This document shows, in pieces, positions 8,564 to 16,735 of a stretch of 64,000 bases of DNA. The stretch's first letter is position 1; each line of letters opens with the position of its first letter. Below the pieces are notes generated by a model that was not told the origin of the DNA, ran no database searches, and worked only from the letters and a program-made list of their open reading frames with translations. A program made the translations under genes and the position numbers. The DNA comes from SPCO01 sp964579825 (GTDB taxonomy: Bacteria > Chloroflexota > Limnocylindria > Limnocylindrales > CSP1-4), in NCBI GenBank assembly GCA_964579825.1, contig CAZOHT010000019.1, forward strand, positions 1-64,000. Reading direction: 5' to 3'.

Positions 8564-8998
8564 TCAGGCGGCCTTGAGAGACTCCGTCATCGGACCGTCG
8601 TCGACGCGATACAGGTAGCAGCTGATCTCGCGATCCCCGTTCGCCCAGTCCTCGTCGGTGGGGTAGAACGCGCCGACTTCGTAGTCGGACGGCGGGGTCA
8701 TCCCCATGTAGGCCGTCGCCGCGGGCAGGCAGGTCGTCCCGGCGAACTCGATCAGCAGGTCGTCGGTGAAGGTCGTGCCCTTCGCGGCCGGGTGATCGCC
8801 CACGAAGAAGATCTCGCCGGTGTGCGCCTCGGTGCAGGGATGATGCTGGACGTCGGAGATGTCGACATCGACCGCGGGAACGTCGAAGCAGTCGCCGACG
8901 GCGAGGTCGGCAGGGCTCCCGGACAGCCGGTCCCGCAGCACGAACCCGCCGATGACGATGGCCGCGACGATCACGAGGCCGATCAGGTTCCTCTTCAT
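8564..8998 (-). CDS. Membrane-anchored septum-formation-like domain protein
   Basis: A 144-residue protein with one N-terminal membrane helix (NLIGLVIVAAIVIGGFVL) and an extracytoplasmic domain. The domain has LAVGDCFDVP, VQHHPCTEAHTGEIFFVGD, CLPAATAYMG and EISCYLYR. The paired Cys residues and the HTGE segment match the septum-formation family seen in actinobacteria. The start is the ATG just before KRNL; a GTG start 13 codons upstream would put a charged stretch before the helix. The function is not known. Confidence 0.7.
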   Translation of the reverse strand: MKRNLIGLVIVAAIVIGGFVLRDRLSGSPADLAVGDCFDVPAVDVDISDVQHHPCTEAHTGEIFFVGDHPAAKGTTFTDDLLIEFAGTTCLPAATAYMGMTPPSDYEVGAFYPTDEDWANGDREISCYLYRVDDGPMTESLKAA

Positions 8999-9060
8999 GG
9001 CCGGACTGTGGCCCCGTCTGTCCGGCGAGGCATCCACCCGATGGTCCTGCCCCAGACGGC

Positions 9061-9066
9061 TATCAT
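9061..9066 (+). promoter_or_regulatory. -10-like box of acetyltransferase gene
   Basis: TATCAT stands 9 nt before the ATG at 9076, and no Shine-Dalgarno sequence is present. Confidence 0.45.
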
Positions 9067-9075
9067 CCGCCCGAC

Positions 9076-9618
9076 ATGCGCCTGCGCCGACTCGCCACGA
9101 CGGAGTTGACCGCGAACGAGGTGACCGCCATCCGGGCGCTGATGGACATCGCCTTCGGGCCGGATGAGGACGAGCGCTTCACCGACGACGACTGGGCGCA
9201 TGCGGTCGGCGGCGTGCATCTCGTGCTCGACGACGATGGTGTCATCGTGACGCACGCGTCCGTGGTCGAGCGGGAGCTGCACATCGAGGGCGCGCCGCTG
9301 CGCACCGGCTACGTGGAGGCGGTCGCGACGGCGCCGGATCGCGAGAACCAGGGTCACGGTTCCACCGTGATGGAGGCGGTCGGCGAGTACATCCGGGAGT
9401 CATTCGAGCTGGGTGCGCTCGGCACCGGCCGACACCGCTTCTACGAGCGCCTTGGCTGGGAGACCTGGCTCGGGGAGGCATTCGTACGGACGGCGGATGG
9501 GCCGGTGCGGACGCCGGAGGAAGAGGGCGACATCCTGGTGCTGCGCACGCCGACATCGCCGCCGTTCGAGCTGGACGCGGCGCTCAGTTGCGAGTGGCGC
9601 CCCGGCGACGTGTGGTAG
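9076..9618 (+). CDS. GNAT acetyltransferase similar to aminoglycoside 2'-N-acetyltransferase
   Basis: A 180-residue GNAT protein whose motif order follows AAC(2')-I enzymes of mycobacteria from end to end as I remember that family: DDWAHAVGGVHLVL, VIVTHASVVERELHIEGAPLRTGYVEAVA, the short acetyl-CoA loop RENQGHGS, ELGALGTGRHRFYERLGWETW, GPVRTPEEEGDILVL, and the terminal CEWRPGDVW. AAC(2') enzymes acetylate the 2'-amino group of aminoglycosides, but chromosomal members may have other substrates such as cell-wall precursors. It is transcribed alone. Resistance is an inference, not shown. Confidence 0.82.
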   Translation: MRLRRLATTELTANEVTAIRALMDIAFGPDEDERFTDDDWAHAVGGVHLVLDDDGVIVTHASVVERELHIEGAPLRTGYVEAVATAPDRENQGHGSTVMEAVGEYIRESFELGALGTGRHRFYERLGWETWLGEAFVRTADGPVRTPEEEGDILVLRTPTSPPFELDAALSCEWRPGDVW

Positions 9619-9688
9619 TCCGGTCCCGGCTGTCGTATGGTCACAGAGCGCACAGCGGCGCAGTGAGCCGGTGAACTGGAGGTGTCCC

Positions 9689-9760
9689 ATGGGCGACAAG
9701 ACCCCGAAGCGACCCCCGAAGGCCAAGAAACCGAAGCCGCCGAAGAGCCCCAACGCCTAG
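9689..9760 (+). CDS. Lys/Pro-rich micropeptide (23 aa)
   Basis: A 23-codon ORF with an excellent Shine-Dalgarno site (CTGGAGGTG, 4-9 bases before ATG). The peptide MGDKTPKRPPKAKKPKPPKS(PNA) is made almost wholly of Lys, Pro and Ala. It lies alone between the acetyltransferase and the HD protein. A second short K/P-rich gene with a strong site lies before recA (43005-43178). It could be a nucleic-acid-binding peptide or a leader of the next gene. Function unknown. Confidence 0.5.
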   Translation: MGDKTPKRPPKAKKPKPPKSPNA

Positions 9761-9784
9761 CACCGAGTCCGGGCAGGTGAGCGC

Positions 9785-10420
9785 GTGACGCGCTCGAGAT
9801 CGGCTCCGTCACTCCCGGGCGCGATCGCGGGCATCCCGGTCCCGCAGGACGACATCTCGGCTGCGACCTGGGACTGGGCGTATCGGTCCCTGCCGGACTA
9901 CCTGTTCGCACACTCCGTCCGAGCGTACGTGTGGGGAGCCGCCCTCGGGGACCAGGCCGGCTGGACGTACGATCGACGGATCGTCTGGACGTCATCGCTC
10001 CTGCACGACGTCGGCCTGTCCCGCTTGGCGACGAACACCATGTGCTTCGAGGTGGAGGGCGCCGAGATCGCCCGTCGGTTCCTCCTGCGACAGGGCATGG
10101 CGCGGGACGTGGCGGAGACGGTCGCCGTCGCGATCGTCCTGCACATGCAGCCGGGCGTGAGCCTGCACGACGGCGTGGAAGCCCTGCTCCTGGACCAGTC
10201 GACGTCGCTCGACGTTCGCGGTGAGCGGTACGACGCGGTCGATGCGATCCGTGCCCAGGTGCTGCGCGACTTCCCGCGGCGGGCGTTCGATCGGTACTTC
10301 CTCGCGGCGATGAGCCGGGAGGCCCGGGACCGGCCGTCGTGCCAGAGCGCCCGCCTCATCCATGGATCGCGCCTGGCCGACGCTCAACGCGAGTCGCCCT
10401 GGGCCACGCGAGCCGACTGA
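9785..10420 (+). CDS. HD-domain hydrolase
   Basis: A 211-residue HD-superfamily protein. The metal ligands are visible as His in FAHSVRAYVWG, His-Asp in SSLLHDVGLS, a following Glu-Gly-Ala-Glu region and His in VAIVLHMQPG. The layout resembles cyanamide-hydratase-like and other small HD phosphohydrolases. It starts at GTG; the first 18 residues are poorly conserved-looking, so a later start is possible. It sits three bases before a deazaflavin-family gene, probably in one transcript. The substrate is unknown. Confidence 0.75.
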   Translation: MTRSRSAPSLPGAIAGIPVPQDDISAATWDWAYRSLPDYLFAHSVRAYVWGAALGDQAGWTYDRRIVWTSSLLHDVGLSRLATNTMCFEVEGAEIARRFLLRQGMARDVAETVAVAIVLHMQPGVSLHDGVEALLLDQSTSLDVRGERYDAVDAIRAQVLRDFPRRAFDRYFLAAMSREARDRPSCQSARLIHGSRLADAQRESPWATRAD

Positions 10421-10423
10421 CGG

Positions 10424-10858
10424 GTGATCCCGTTCGCGCGCCAGGTCGCCCGGTTCAACTCGCGGTTCACGAATCGGGTCCTCGCGCCGATCACCTGGTA
10501 CCTGCCCGGATTCGGGCGGATCGAGCACGTCGGACGCGTCACGGGCCGGACGCACGTGGCGCCGATGATGGCCTTCCGCAGCCTCGATCGACGACGGCTG
10601 ACGTTCGCCTTGACCTACGGCCCCGAGGCTCAGTGGGTCCGGAACGCGCTCGTAGCCGGCGAGGTCACGTTCGACTCGCGCTGGAGCGGGCGGGTGCGTC
10701 TCCGGGACATCCGCGTGATCCACGATCCGGCACGGCGGGCGGTACCGCGACTGATCGGCAGGATCCTCGGGGTCCTGCGGGTCGATGACTTCCTCGAGGG
10801 GACGATCGATCCCGAAGGACGAGGTCAGTCCTCTCGTGACAGGATGACCACGCTGTAA
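10424..10858 (+). CDS. Deazaflavin (F420)-type nitroreductase family protein
   Basis: A 144-residue split-barrel protein with the signature of the deazaflavin-dependent nitroreductase family: IEHVGRVTGRTHVAPMMAF, LTFALTYGPEAQWVRNAL and VRLRDIRVIHDPARR. Members use F420 or fatty-acid-like cofactors and reduce quinones or nitro compounds. Residues after about 130 look less conserved. The start is GTG at 10424, three bases after the HD gene. Its 3' end overlaps the convergent GH13 gene by 34 bases. No F420 biosynthesis gene lies in the window. Confidence 0.78.
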   Translation: MIPFARQVARFNSRFTNRVLAPITWYLPGFGRIEHVGRVTGRTHVAPMMAFRSLDRRRLTFALTYGPEAQWVRNALVAGEVTFDSRWSGRVRLRDIRVIHDPARRAVPRLIGRILGVLRVDDFLEGTIDPEGRGQSSRDRMTTL

Positions 10859-12630
10859 GGGCCGACGGACACGAGGCCGCTCTGGTCCTGTCCGTCCATG
10901 GGTGGTCCGTCGGCATCCAGGTCGAAGGCATCGTGGCTGCCGAACTCCGACGAATAGCTGGACGAATCCGAGTTGAAGCGGACGCTCCAGCGGCCGGGTA
11001 CCGGGAAGCCGATCGCCACGTCATCCAGCGTCCGGTCGCGGAAGTTCGCCACCACGACCGTGTCGTCGCCGGGACCGCCGTCCATCCAGCGATGCATCGC
11101 CAGCAGGCCCTCGCCCTGATCGGCCCGGATGATCGCCACGTTCTGGCCGCGCAGGCCCCGGGTGGCCCCGGCGCGGTCCCGCCGGAGGGCGATCAGGTCC
11201 CGATGGAGCCGCAGCGTGCCGCGGTTGGTGACGGCCTTCTCCCAGTCGAGCGCGACCGTGTCGTCGAACCAGCGATCCTCGAGCAGCTCCTGGCCCTGGA
11301 ACAGCATCGGGATGCCCGGCGAGGTGAGCACGAGCGCGGATCCAAGCGCCGCGCGCTTCTTGGCGAACCAGTTGTCGGCATCGCCCGGCGCGATGGCCTC
11401 CGGGACGCGGGTCAGGCCGTTGGCGACCTCGTCGTGGGATTCCGTGTAGATGACCCGGGTGAGCGGGGCGCCCCGGCCCGTGCCGATGATCGCGTCGGCG
11501 ACGGCCGCCAGGTCTCGTGCCGCGTCGTCGATGGCGACGAGCGCCGGACGGATGCCGCCGATGAACCCGCCATCCCACTGCGCCCGGAATCCGGCTCCAC
11601 CTTCGTCGGTCGGCTCCACGAGTGACGGGTCGCGCTGGAGATCCTCCGCGATCGTGATCTTCCACGGCTGGCGCGCCCGGATCTCGTCGTTGAGCCAGGC
11701 GAGGAACGACCAGCCATCGGGGATGGCCGTGGCCGGATCGATGTCGACCTGCCGGATGTGGACGGTCGAATCGAAGCGCAGGCCGTCGCAGCGGAATTCC
11801 TCCAGCCACGTCAGTGCGCTGTCGCGCAGGAACGTCCGGACCTCACCGCGGCCGTAGTCGGGCCGGGTCGCCCCCCAGGGCGTCTCGGCGCGCTCGTCGT
11901 TGTACACGTAGATGCCACCGCCATCGCCGTCGAACCAGCCGTCGAACCGCCACAGGTCCAGATCCGACGGTCCGAGGTGGTTGTAGACGACATCCACGAT
12001 GACCCCGATGCCATGCGTGTGCGCGTCCCGGATGAACCGCTTGAACGCGTCCGGGCCGCCGTAGCCGGATTCGATGGCGAACAGGTGCGACGGGTTGTAG
12101 CCCCAGGAGACGTCCCCGGCGAACTCGAATGGCGGCATGACCTGCACGGCGGACACACCCAGCTGTTGCAGGTAGGGCAGGCGACGGCGGGCGGCGTCGA
12201 AGGTCCCGCGCCGGTCCTCGGATGCGGCGAACGTCCCGATGTGCATCTCGTAGATCACGAGGTCGTCCCAGCCGGGTGCCTGGAAGGCGTCGTCGCCCCA
12301 GTCGAACGCGTCGGGGTCGTACACGATCCCGTTCCCGACGGAGTTGGTGACGTGACGCGCGTACGGATCCATCTTCGAGAGGTCGCCGTCCGGCGTTCGG
12401 ATCGTGAACCGATACTCGGCACCCGGGGCCACGCCCGGGACGTCCGCGGACCACGTGCCGGTGGCTCCGTCGCTGTCGAGGGCCAGCGCGGTCAGGTCCC
12501 CGGCCCAGTCGTCGAACGTGCCGGTCACGAAGACAGCCTGGGCGTGGGGCGCCCAGACCCGGAATGTCGTACCGCCGGCGTGGGGGACGGCGCCCATCCC
12601 GGGACGGATCGATGGGGCGCGCGGACTCAC
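10825..12630 (-). CDS. GH13 alpha-glucan enzyme (branching enzyme-like)
   Basis: A 601-residue protein with an N-terminal CBM48-like beta domain (about 10-95: GGTTFRVWAPHAQAVFVTGTFDDW) followed by a GH13 barrel. Conserved regions are VDVVYNHLG, the nucleophile Asp in CDGLRFDSTVHI, the acid Glu in ITIAEDLQ and the transition-state Asp in YTESHDEV. A C-terminal beta domain ends at VVILS. This architecture fits a 1,4-alpha-glucan branching enzyme or a related trehalohydrolase. The start is GTG six bases behind TATCGT. It shares a short divergent region with the peptidase gene. Confidence 0.85.
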   Translation of the reverse strand: MSPRAPSIRPGMGAVPHAGGTTFRVWAPHAQAVFVTGTFDDWAGDLTALALDSDGATGTWSADVPGVAPGAEYRFTIRTPDGDLSKMDPYARHVTNSVGNGIVYDPDAFDWGDDAFQAPGWDDLVIYEMHIGTFAASEDRRGTFDAARRRLPYLQQLGVSAVQVMPPFEFAGDVSWGYNPSHLFAIESGYGGPDAFKRFIRDAHTHGIGVIVDVVYNHLGPSDLDLWRFDGWFDGDGGGIYVYNDERAETPWGATRPDYGRGEVRTFLRDSALTWLEEFRCDGLRFDSTVHIRQVDIDPATAIPDGWSFLAWLNDEIRARQPWKITIAEDLQRDPSLVEPTDEGGAGFRAQWDGGFIGGIRPALVAIDDAARDLAAVADAIIGTGRGAPLTRVIYTESHDEVANGLTRVPEAIAPGDADNWFAKKRAALGSALVLTSPGIPMLFQGQELLEDRWFDDTVALDWEKAVTNRGTLRLHRDLIALRRDRAGATRGLRGQNVAIIRADQGEGLLAMHRWMDGGPGDDTVVVANFRDRTLDDVAIGFPVPGRWSVRFNSDSSSYSSEFGSHDAFDLDADGPPMDGQDQSGLVSVGPYSVVILSRED

Positions 12631-12636
12631 CCTCCG

Positions 12637-12686
12637 ACGATACCAGCGCCACCGGTCCACGACGCGACGGGCCGGCGTCGTAGCAT
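12637..12686. promoter_or_regulatory. Divergent leaderless-type promoters
   Basis: TATCGT on the minus strand (12642-12637) is 6 nt before GTG 12630. TAGCAT on the plus strand (12681-12686) is 7 nt before ATG 12694. Confidence 0.5.
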
Positions 12687-12693
12687 GGCGCCC

Positions 12694-14760
12694 ATGCCCA
12701 CGATGTCCTATCCGACCGCCCCGACCTCGGATCAGGTGGACGACTACCACGGCATGGCCATCGCGGATCCGTACCGGCCGCTCGAGGATGCTGACACGCC
12801 GGCGACTCGTGCCTGGATCGCCGCCGAGAACGCCCTCACGGAGACGCTGCTCAGCGATATCCCGGCACGTGCGGCGATCCGTTCACGTCTGGCCGAGCTG
12901 TGGGACTACCCACGGGCCGGTGCACCGTGGCGGCGAGGGGATCGCTGGTTCCAGATGCGCAACACGGGTCTCCAGGACCAGGACGTCCTGTGGACCGCCG
13001 ACGGGCCAGACGGGGAGGGCCGGATCCTGCTCGACCCGAACGGCCTCAGTGACGACGGCACGACGGCGCTGTCCATCGTCGACGTGTCGGACAGCGGTGA
13101 GCTGGTGGCCTGCGCGATGAGCCGGGCGGGATCCGACTGGCACACCTGGACCGTCCGTCGGGTCGCGACCGGCGCGTCGCTCCCGGACCGCATCGAATGG
13201 AGCAAGTTCACATCGGCGGCCTGGACGGCCGATGACCTCGGGTTCTTCTACGGCCGCTATCCGGAGCCGCCGGCCGACGCGGCCTACGACGCCCCGAACC
13301 GCGACATGGAGCTGCGCTACCACCGCCTTGGGACGGACCAGGCCGACGATCGGCTCGTCTTCGCGACGCCGCACGAGCCGGAGTGGGCCTTCGAACCGCA
13401 GGTCAGCGATGACGGACGACTGCTGGTCATCACCGTGTCACGGGGAACGGACCAGGAGACGCGGATCCACATCGCCGACCTGACTGACGGCGTGGACTCG
13501 GCCGTCGTGCGGCCACTCCTCGATGCCGCGGACGCTGCGTATGCGGTCATCGGCGCCGTCGACGGCACGCTGTACCTGCAGACCGACCGCGACGCGCCGC
13601 TGGGCCGGGTGATCGCCATCGATGTCGACGACCCACGCACGGAGCGCGAGGTCATCCCCGAGGGCCCCGACGGCCTCGAGCGGTGTGTCCTCGCGGGCGA
13701 TCGACTCGCCGCGATCTACCTCCACGACGCCCACGCTCGTGCAGCGATCTTCGAGCTCGATGGTCGGCCGGTCGTCGATGTCGTCCTGCCCGGCATCGGA
13801 TCGATCATCGAGACCGCCGGCAGGCGTGAAGACGATGAGCTGTTCCTGACATTCGCGACGTTCGCCTCTCCGTCGACGGTCCTCGCGGTCCGGATGGTGG
13901 ACGGCTCGATCCGTGGGGTGCGCCGTCCGGCGCTCGCCTGGGACCCGGACGCGTTCGTGACCGAACAGGTCTTCGTGTCGTCCGGCGACGGGACGCTGGT
14001 CCCGCTGTTCCTCACGCATCGACGGGACGTGACGCCGACCGGGGAGGTGCCGACCCTCCTGTACGGCTACGGCGGGTTCATGATCCCGACCGGCCCAGCG
14101 TTCAAGGCGGAGTTCCTGGCCTGGATGGAGAGGGGTGGGCTGCTGGCCGTCGCCTCACTCCGTGGGGGAGGGGAGTACGGCAAGGCCTGGCACGATGCCG
14201 GGCGCCTGGCCAACAAGCAGCACGTCTTCGACGACTTCGCGGCCTGCCTGCGCTGGCTGGCCGCGTCCGGCTGGACACGGGCGGAACGGATCGGCATCAG
14301 TGGGCGCTCCAACGGCGGCCTGCTCGTCGGAGCGGTCCTGACCCAGCACCCGGAGCTGTTCGGGGCGGCCATCGCCGAGGTCGGCGTGATGGACATGCTC
14401 CGGTTCGACCAGTTCACGATCGGCTGGGGCTGGACGAGCGACTACGGCTCGCCCCAGGATCCGGAGCAGTTCGAGTGGCTCAGGGCCTACTCGCCACTCC
14501 ACAACATCCGCCCGGGCGTGGCCTATCCACCCACCCTGGTCACCACCGGCGACCACGATGATCGGGTCGTCCCGGGCCACTCGTTCAAGTTCGCGGCCGC
14601 GCTGCAGGCGGCCCAGGCAGGCGATGCGCCCATCCTCATCCGCATCGATACCGACGCGGGCCACGGCATGGGCAAGCCCGTCCACAAGCTCATCGACGAA
14701 CGGTCGGACGTGCTGGCCTTCCTGGACGCGATGCTCGGTTCGACGACAGGCACCGCCTAG
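12694..14760 (+). CDS. S9A prolyl oligopeptidase
   Basis: A 688-residue serine peptidase, normal size for the family. The N-terminus has the family motif DDYHGMAIADPYRPLEDAD. A beta-propeller occupies about residues 70-400. The catalytic domain has Ser in GISGRSNGGLL, Asp in TTGDHDDRVVPGHS and His in DAGHGMGKP. It has no signal peptide, so it should act in the cytoplasm on short proline-containing peptides; oligopeptidase B-like specificity is possible. The start is the ATG seven bases behind TAGCAT. Confidence 0.92.
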   Translation: MPTMSYPTAPTSDQVDDYHGMAIADPYRPLEDADTPATRAWIAAENALTETLLSDIPARAAIRSRLAELWDYPRAGAPWRRGDRWFQMRNTGLQDQDVLWTADGPDGEGRILLDPNGLSDDGTTALSIVDVSDSGELVACAMSRAGSDWHTWTVRRVATGASLPDRIEWSKFTSAAWTADDLGFFYGRYPEPPADAAYDAPNRDMELRYHRLGTDQADDRLVFATPHEPEWAFEPQVSDDGRLLVITVSRGTDQETRIHIADLTDGVDSAVVRPLLDAADAAYAVIGAVDGTLYLQTDRDAPLGRVIAIDVDDPRTEREVIPEGPDGLERCVLAGDRLAAIYLHDAHARAAIFELDGRPVVDVVLPGIGSIIETAGRREDDELFLTFATFASPSTVLAVRMVDGSIRGVRRPALAWDPDAFVTEQVFVSSGDGTLVPLFLTHRRDVTPTGEVPTLLYGYGGFMIPTGPAFKAEFLAWMERGGLLAVASLRGGGEYGKAWHDAGRLANKQHVFDDFAACLRWLAASGWTRAERIGISGRSNGGLLVGAVLTQHPELFGAAIAEVGVMDMLRFDQFTIGWGWTSDYGSPQDPEQFEWLRAYSPLHNIRPGVAYPPTLVTTGDHDDRVVPGHSFKFAAALQAAQAGDAPILIRIDTDAGHGMGKPVHKLIDERSDVLAFLDAMLGSTTGTA

Positions 14761-14765
14761 CCCGA

Positions 14766-14789
14766 CGACGGCCGAGGCAGGGGCCGTCG
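14766..14789 (+). terminator. GC-rich hairpin after peptidase gene
   Basis: CGACGGCC and GGCCGTCG form a perfect 8-bp stem around an 8-nt loop, 6 bases after the peptidase stop. The stem can extend with a bulge through GACGAC/GTCGTC. No long T-run follows. It lies before the -10 box of the next gene, so a terminator is likely. Confidence 0.5.
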
Positions 14790-14828
14790 GGTCGTCGACG
14801 CGGGCCGATCGCCCAAACGCCCGATTGG

Positions 14829-14834
14829 TATCCT
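14829..14834 (+). promoter_or_regulatory. -10-like box of MFS gene
   Basis: TATCCT stands 7 nt before the GTG at 14842. No Shine-Dalgarno site is present. Confidence 0.5.
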
Positions 14835-14841
14835 GCCGCCG

Positions 14842-16107
14842 GTGCGAAACCCACTGACCTGGACGACCGAGACCGTCGTCCCGGCGCGGCTCGGTCGCAG
14901 CTTCCGATGGCTGCTGGCGGCCGCCTTCATCAACAACGTCGGCGACGGCATCGTGCTGGCCGCCGGCCCGTTGCTGGTCGCGTCCCAGACGAACGATCCG
15001 TTCCTCGTATCGCTGGCCGTCCTGAGCGAGTCCCTGCCGATGCTCATCTTCGGCGTCCTGGGCGGGGCGGCGGCCGACCGGTACGACCGGCGCCGGATGG
15101 TCATCGCGATGGACCTCGCCCGGGCGTTCGTCCTGGTCGTCCTCGTCGCGACGATCGTGACCGAGAACATCAACATCTGGGTCGTTCTCATCACGCTGTT
15201 CATCCTCGGGACGGCGGAGACGTTCGCGGACTCGGCGAGCAGCACGTTCCTGCCGAACCTCGTACGGCGCGAGGACCTCGGACTCGCCAACGCTCGGATG
15301 CAGGGGGCCTACCTGCTGACGAACCAGCTCGTGGCGCCACCGATCGGGGCGTTCCTGTTCGCCACCGGCATGGCGATCCCGTTCGCGACGAACGCCATCT
15401 GCTTCCTGCTGGGCGCCGTCCTCGTCTCGCGGGTCGTCACGAGCGCGACCCGTGAGTTCCGTGAACGGGGGAGCCTCAGATCCGAGATGCGCGAGGGCAT
15501 CGCGTGGCTCCTGGGACACCCGCCGATGCGCACCCTCGCGCTGACGATCTTCACCTTCAACGTCACGTTCGGGGCCGCCTGGTCCGTGCTGGTCCTGTAC
15601 GCCAGTCAGCGGCTCGGGATGAGCGCCGTCGGGTTCGGCCTGCTGACCACGGCGATGGCCGTCGGCGGCATCATCGGCGTCGTGTCATACGGGCGCCTGG
15701 AACGGCGGTTCGCCCTCGGCGACATCATGCGAACCGGCCTGCTGATCGAGACGGCGACGCACCTGTCGCTGGCCGTGACCACGTCGTCGGTCGTCGCGCT
15801 CGGCACGATGGTCGTGTTCGGGGCACACGCCTTCGTGTGGGGCACGACGTCGGAGGTCGTGCGTCAGCGAGCCGTGCCGGACGAACTGATGGGTCGTGTC
15901 ACGGGCGTGTACCGGGTCGCGATCGTCGGCGGGATCGTCATCGGCACGCCGATCGGCGGCATCCTGGCCACGCTCTACGGGATCACCGCGCCGTTCTGGT
16001 TCGGCTTCATCGGGTCGGCCTTGCTCGTCATCGTCCTGTGGCGCCGCTTCGACGACATCGTCCATGCCGGTGACGCACCGCACGCGGAGGATCGACCGGC
16101 GGCGTAG
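14842..16107 (+). CDS. MFS transporter, drug/siderophore exporter type
   Basis: A 421-residue major facilitator with about 12 membrane helices. The N-terminal half has LLAAAFINNVGDGIVLAAGPLL and the loop 2-3 motif GGAAADRYDRRRMVIAMDLAR. A second such loop is YGRLERRFALGD. This matches the MFS_3 exporter group (enterobactin exporter and macrolide efflux-like). Its substrate is not readable from sequence. It is transcribed alone, starting at a GTG behind a -10-like box. Confidence 0.85.
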   Translation: MRNPLTWTTETVVPARLGRSFRWLLAAAFINNVGDGIVLAAGPLLVASQTNDPFLVSLAVLSESLPMLIFGVLGGAAADRYDRRRMVIAMDLARAFVLVVLVATIVTENINIWVVLITLFILGTAETFADSASSTFLPNLVRREDLGLANARMQGAYLLTNQLVAPPIGAFLFATGMAIPFATNAICFLLGAVLVSRVVTSATREFRERGSLRSEMREGIAWLLGHPPMRTLALTIFTFNVTFGAAWSVLVLYASQRLGMSAVGFGLLTTAMAVGGIIGVVSYGRLERRFALGDIMRTGLLIETATHLSLAVTTSSVVALGTMVVFGAHAFVWGTTSEVVRQRAVPDELMGRVTGVYRVAIVGGIVIGTPIGGILATLYGITAPFWFGFIGSALLVIVLWRRFDDIVHAGDAPHAEDRPAA

Positions 16108-16199
16108 CCCCCGACCCCAGAGCGGCTGGTTGGACACGGCGCGGGTCGCGTCGCGATACTCACGGTCCCACAGCGCCGACACGGCGGAGGAGGCATCCG

Positions 16200-16637
16200 A
16201 TGGCGAACCTGGTCGTCCACTTCGAGATCCACGCGTCGGACCCGCAGCGGGTGATCGACTTCTACACGGAACTCCTCGGCTGGACGTTCACCCGCTGGGG
16301 CGACGTCGCGTACTGGACCATCGAGACCGGCGACGGCGCCATCGGCAATGTCGCCGGGTCCGCCGGACACGGCATCAACGGCGGCCTGAACGAGCGCCGT
16401 GGGCCCAAGCCCGAGATCGGCGCCCCGGTCGTCGGCTGCAACATCGTGGTCGGCGTGGATGACGTGGACGCGCTCATGGCGCGCGGCCTCGAGCTCGGTG
16501 GCACGGAGGCGCTGCCGGCGATGGACATGGAGGGCGTCGGGCGGGTCGGATACCTCCTGGACCCCGACAACAACGTGTTCGGGATGATCTCGGCCGTCAT
16601 GTCCGACGGCACGACCGGCATGGGCGGACCCGCCTGA
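16200..16637 (+). CDS. VOC-family protein
   Basis: A 145-residue VOC-fold protein: VVHFEIHASDPQRVIDFYTELLGWTFTRWG begins the first module, and GRVGYLLDPDNNVFGMI ends the second. The His of HFEIHA and the Gly-rich middle (GHGINGGLNERRGP) are typical of the bacterial 'glyoxalase/bleomycin resistance' group of unknown substrates. The ATG has GGAGGAGG upstream. It is a single gene. Confidence 0.85.
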   Translation: MANLVVHFEIHASDPQRVIDFYTELLGWTFTRWGDVAYWTIETGDGAIGNVAGSAGHGINGGLNERRGPKPEIGAPVVGCNIVVGVDDVDALMARGLELGGTEALPAMDMEGVGRVGYLLDPDNNVFGMISAVMSDGTTGMGGPA

Positions 16638-16668
16638 CCGTCGATCCGGACGTCGGGTCCCGAGATAC

Positions 16669-16685
16669 CTGACACGTCCTGTCAG
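16669..16685. repeat. Small hairpin
   Basis: CTGACA and TGTCAG form a perfect 6-bp inverted repeat with a 5-nt loop between the VOC and cyclase-like genes. It may be a weak terminator or an operator; TGACAC occurs again at about 16716, just before the next start. Confidence 0.3.
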
Positions 16686-16735
16686 CGGTCCTCTCGCACG
16701 ATGCGCGACGACCCTTCTGACACGCGAGGAGCTTC

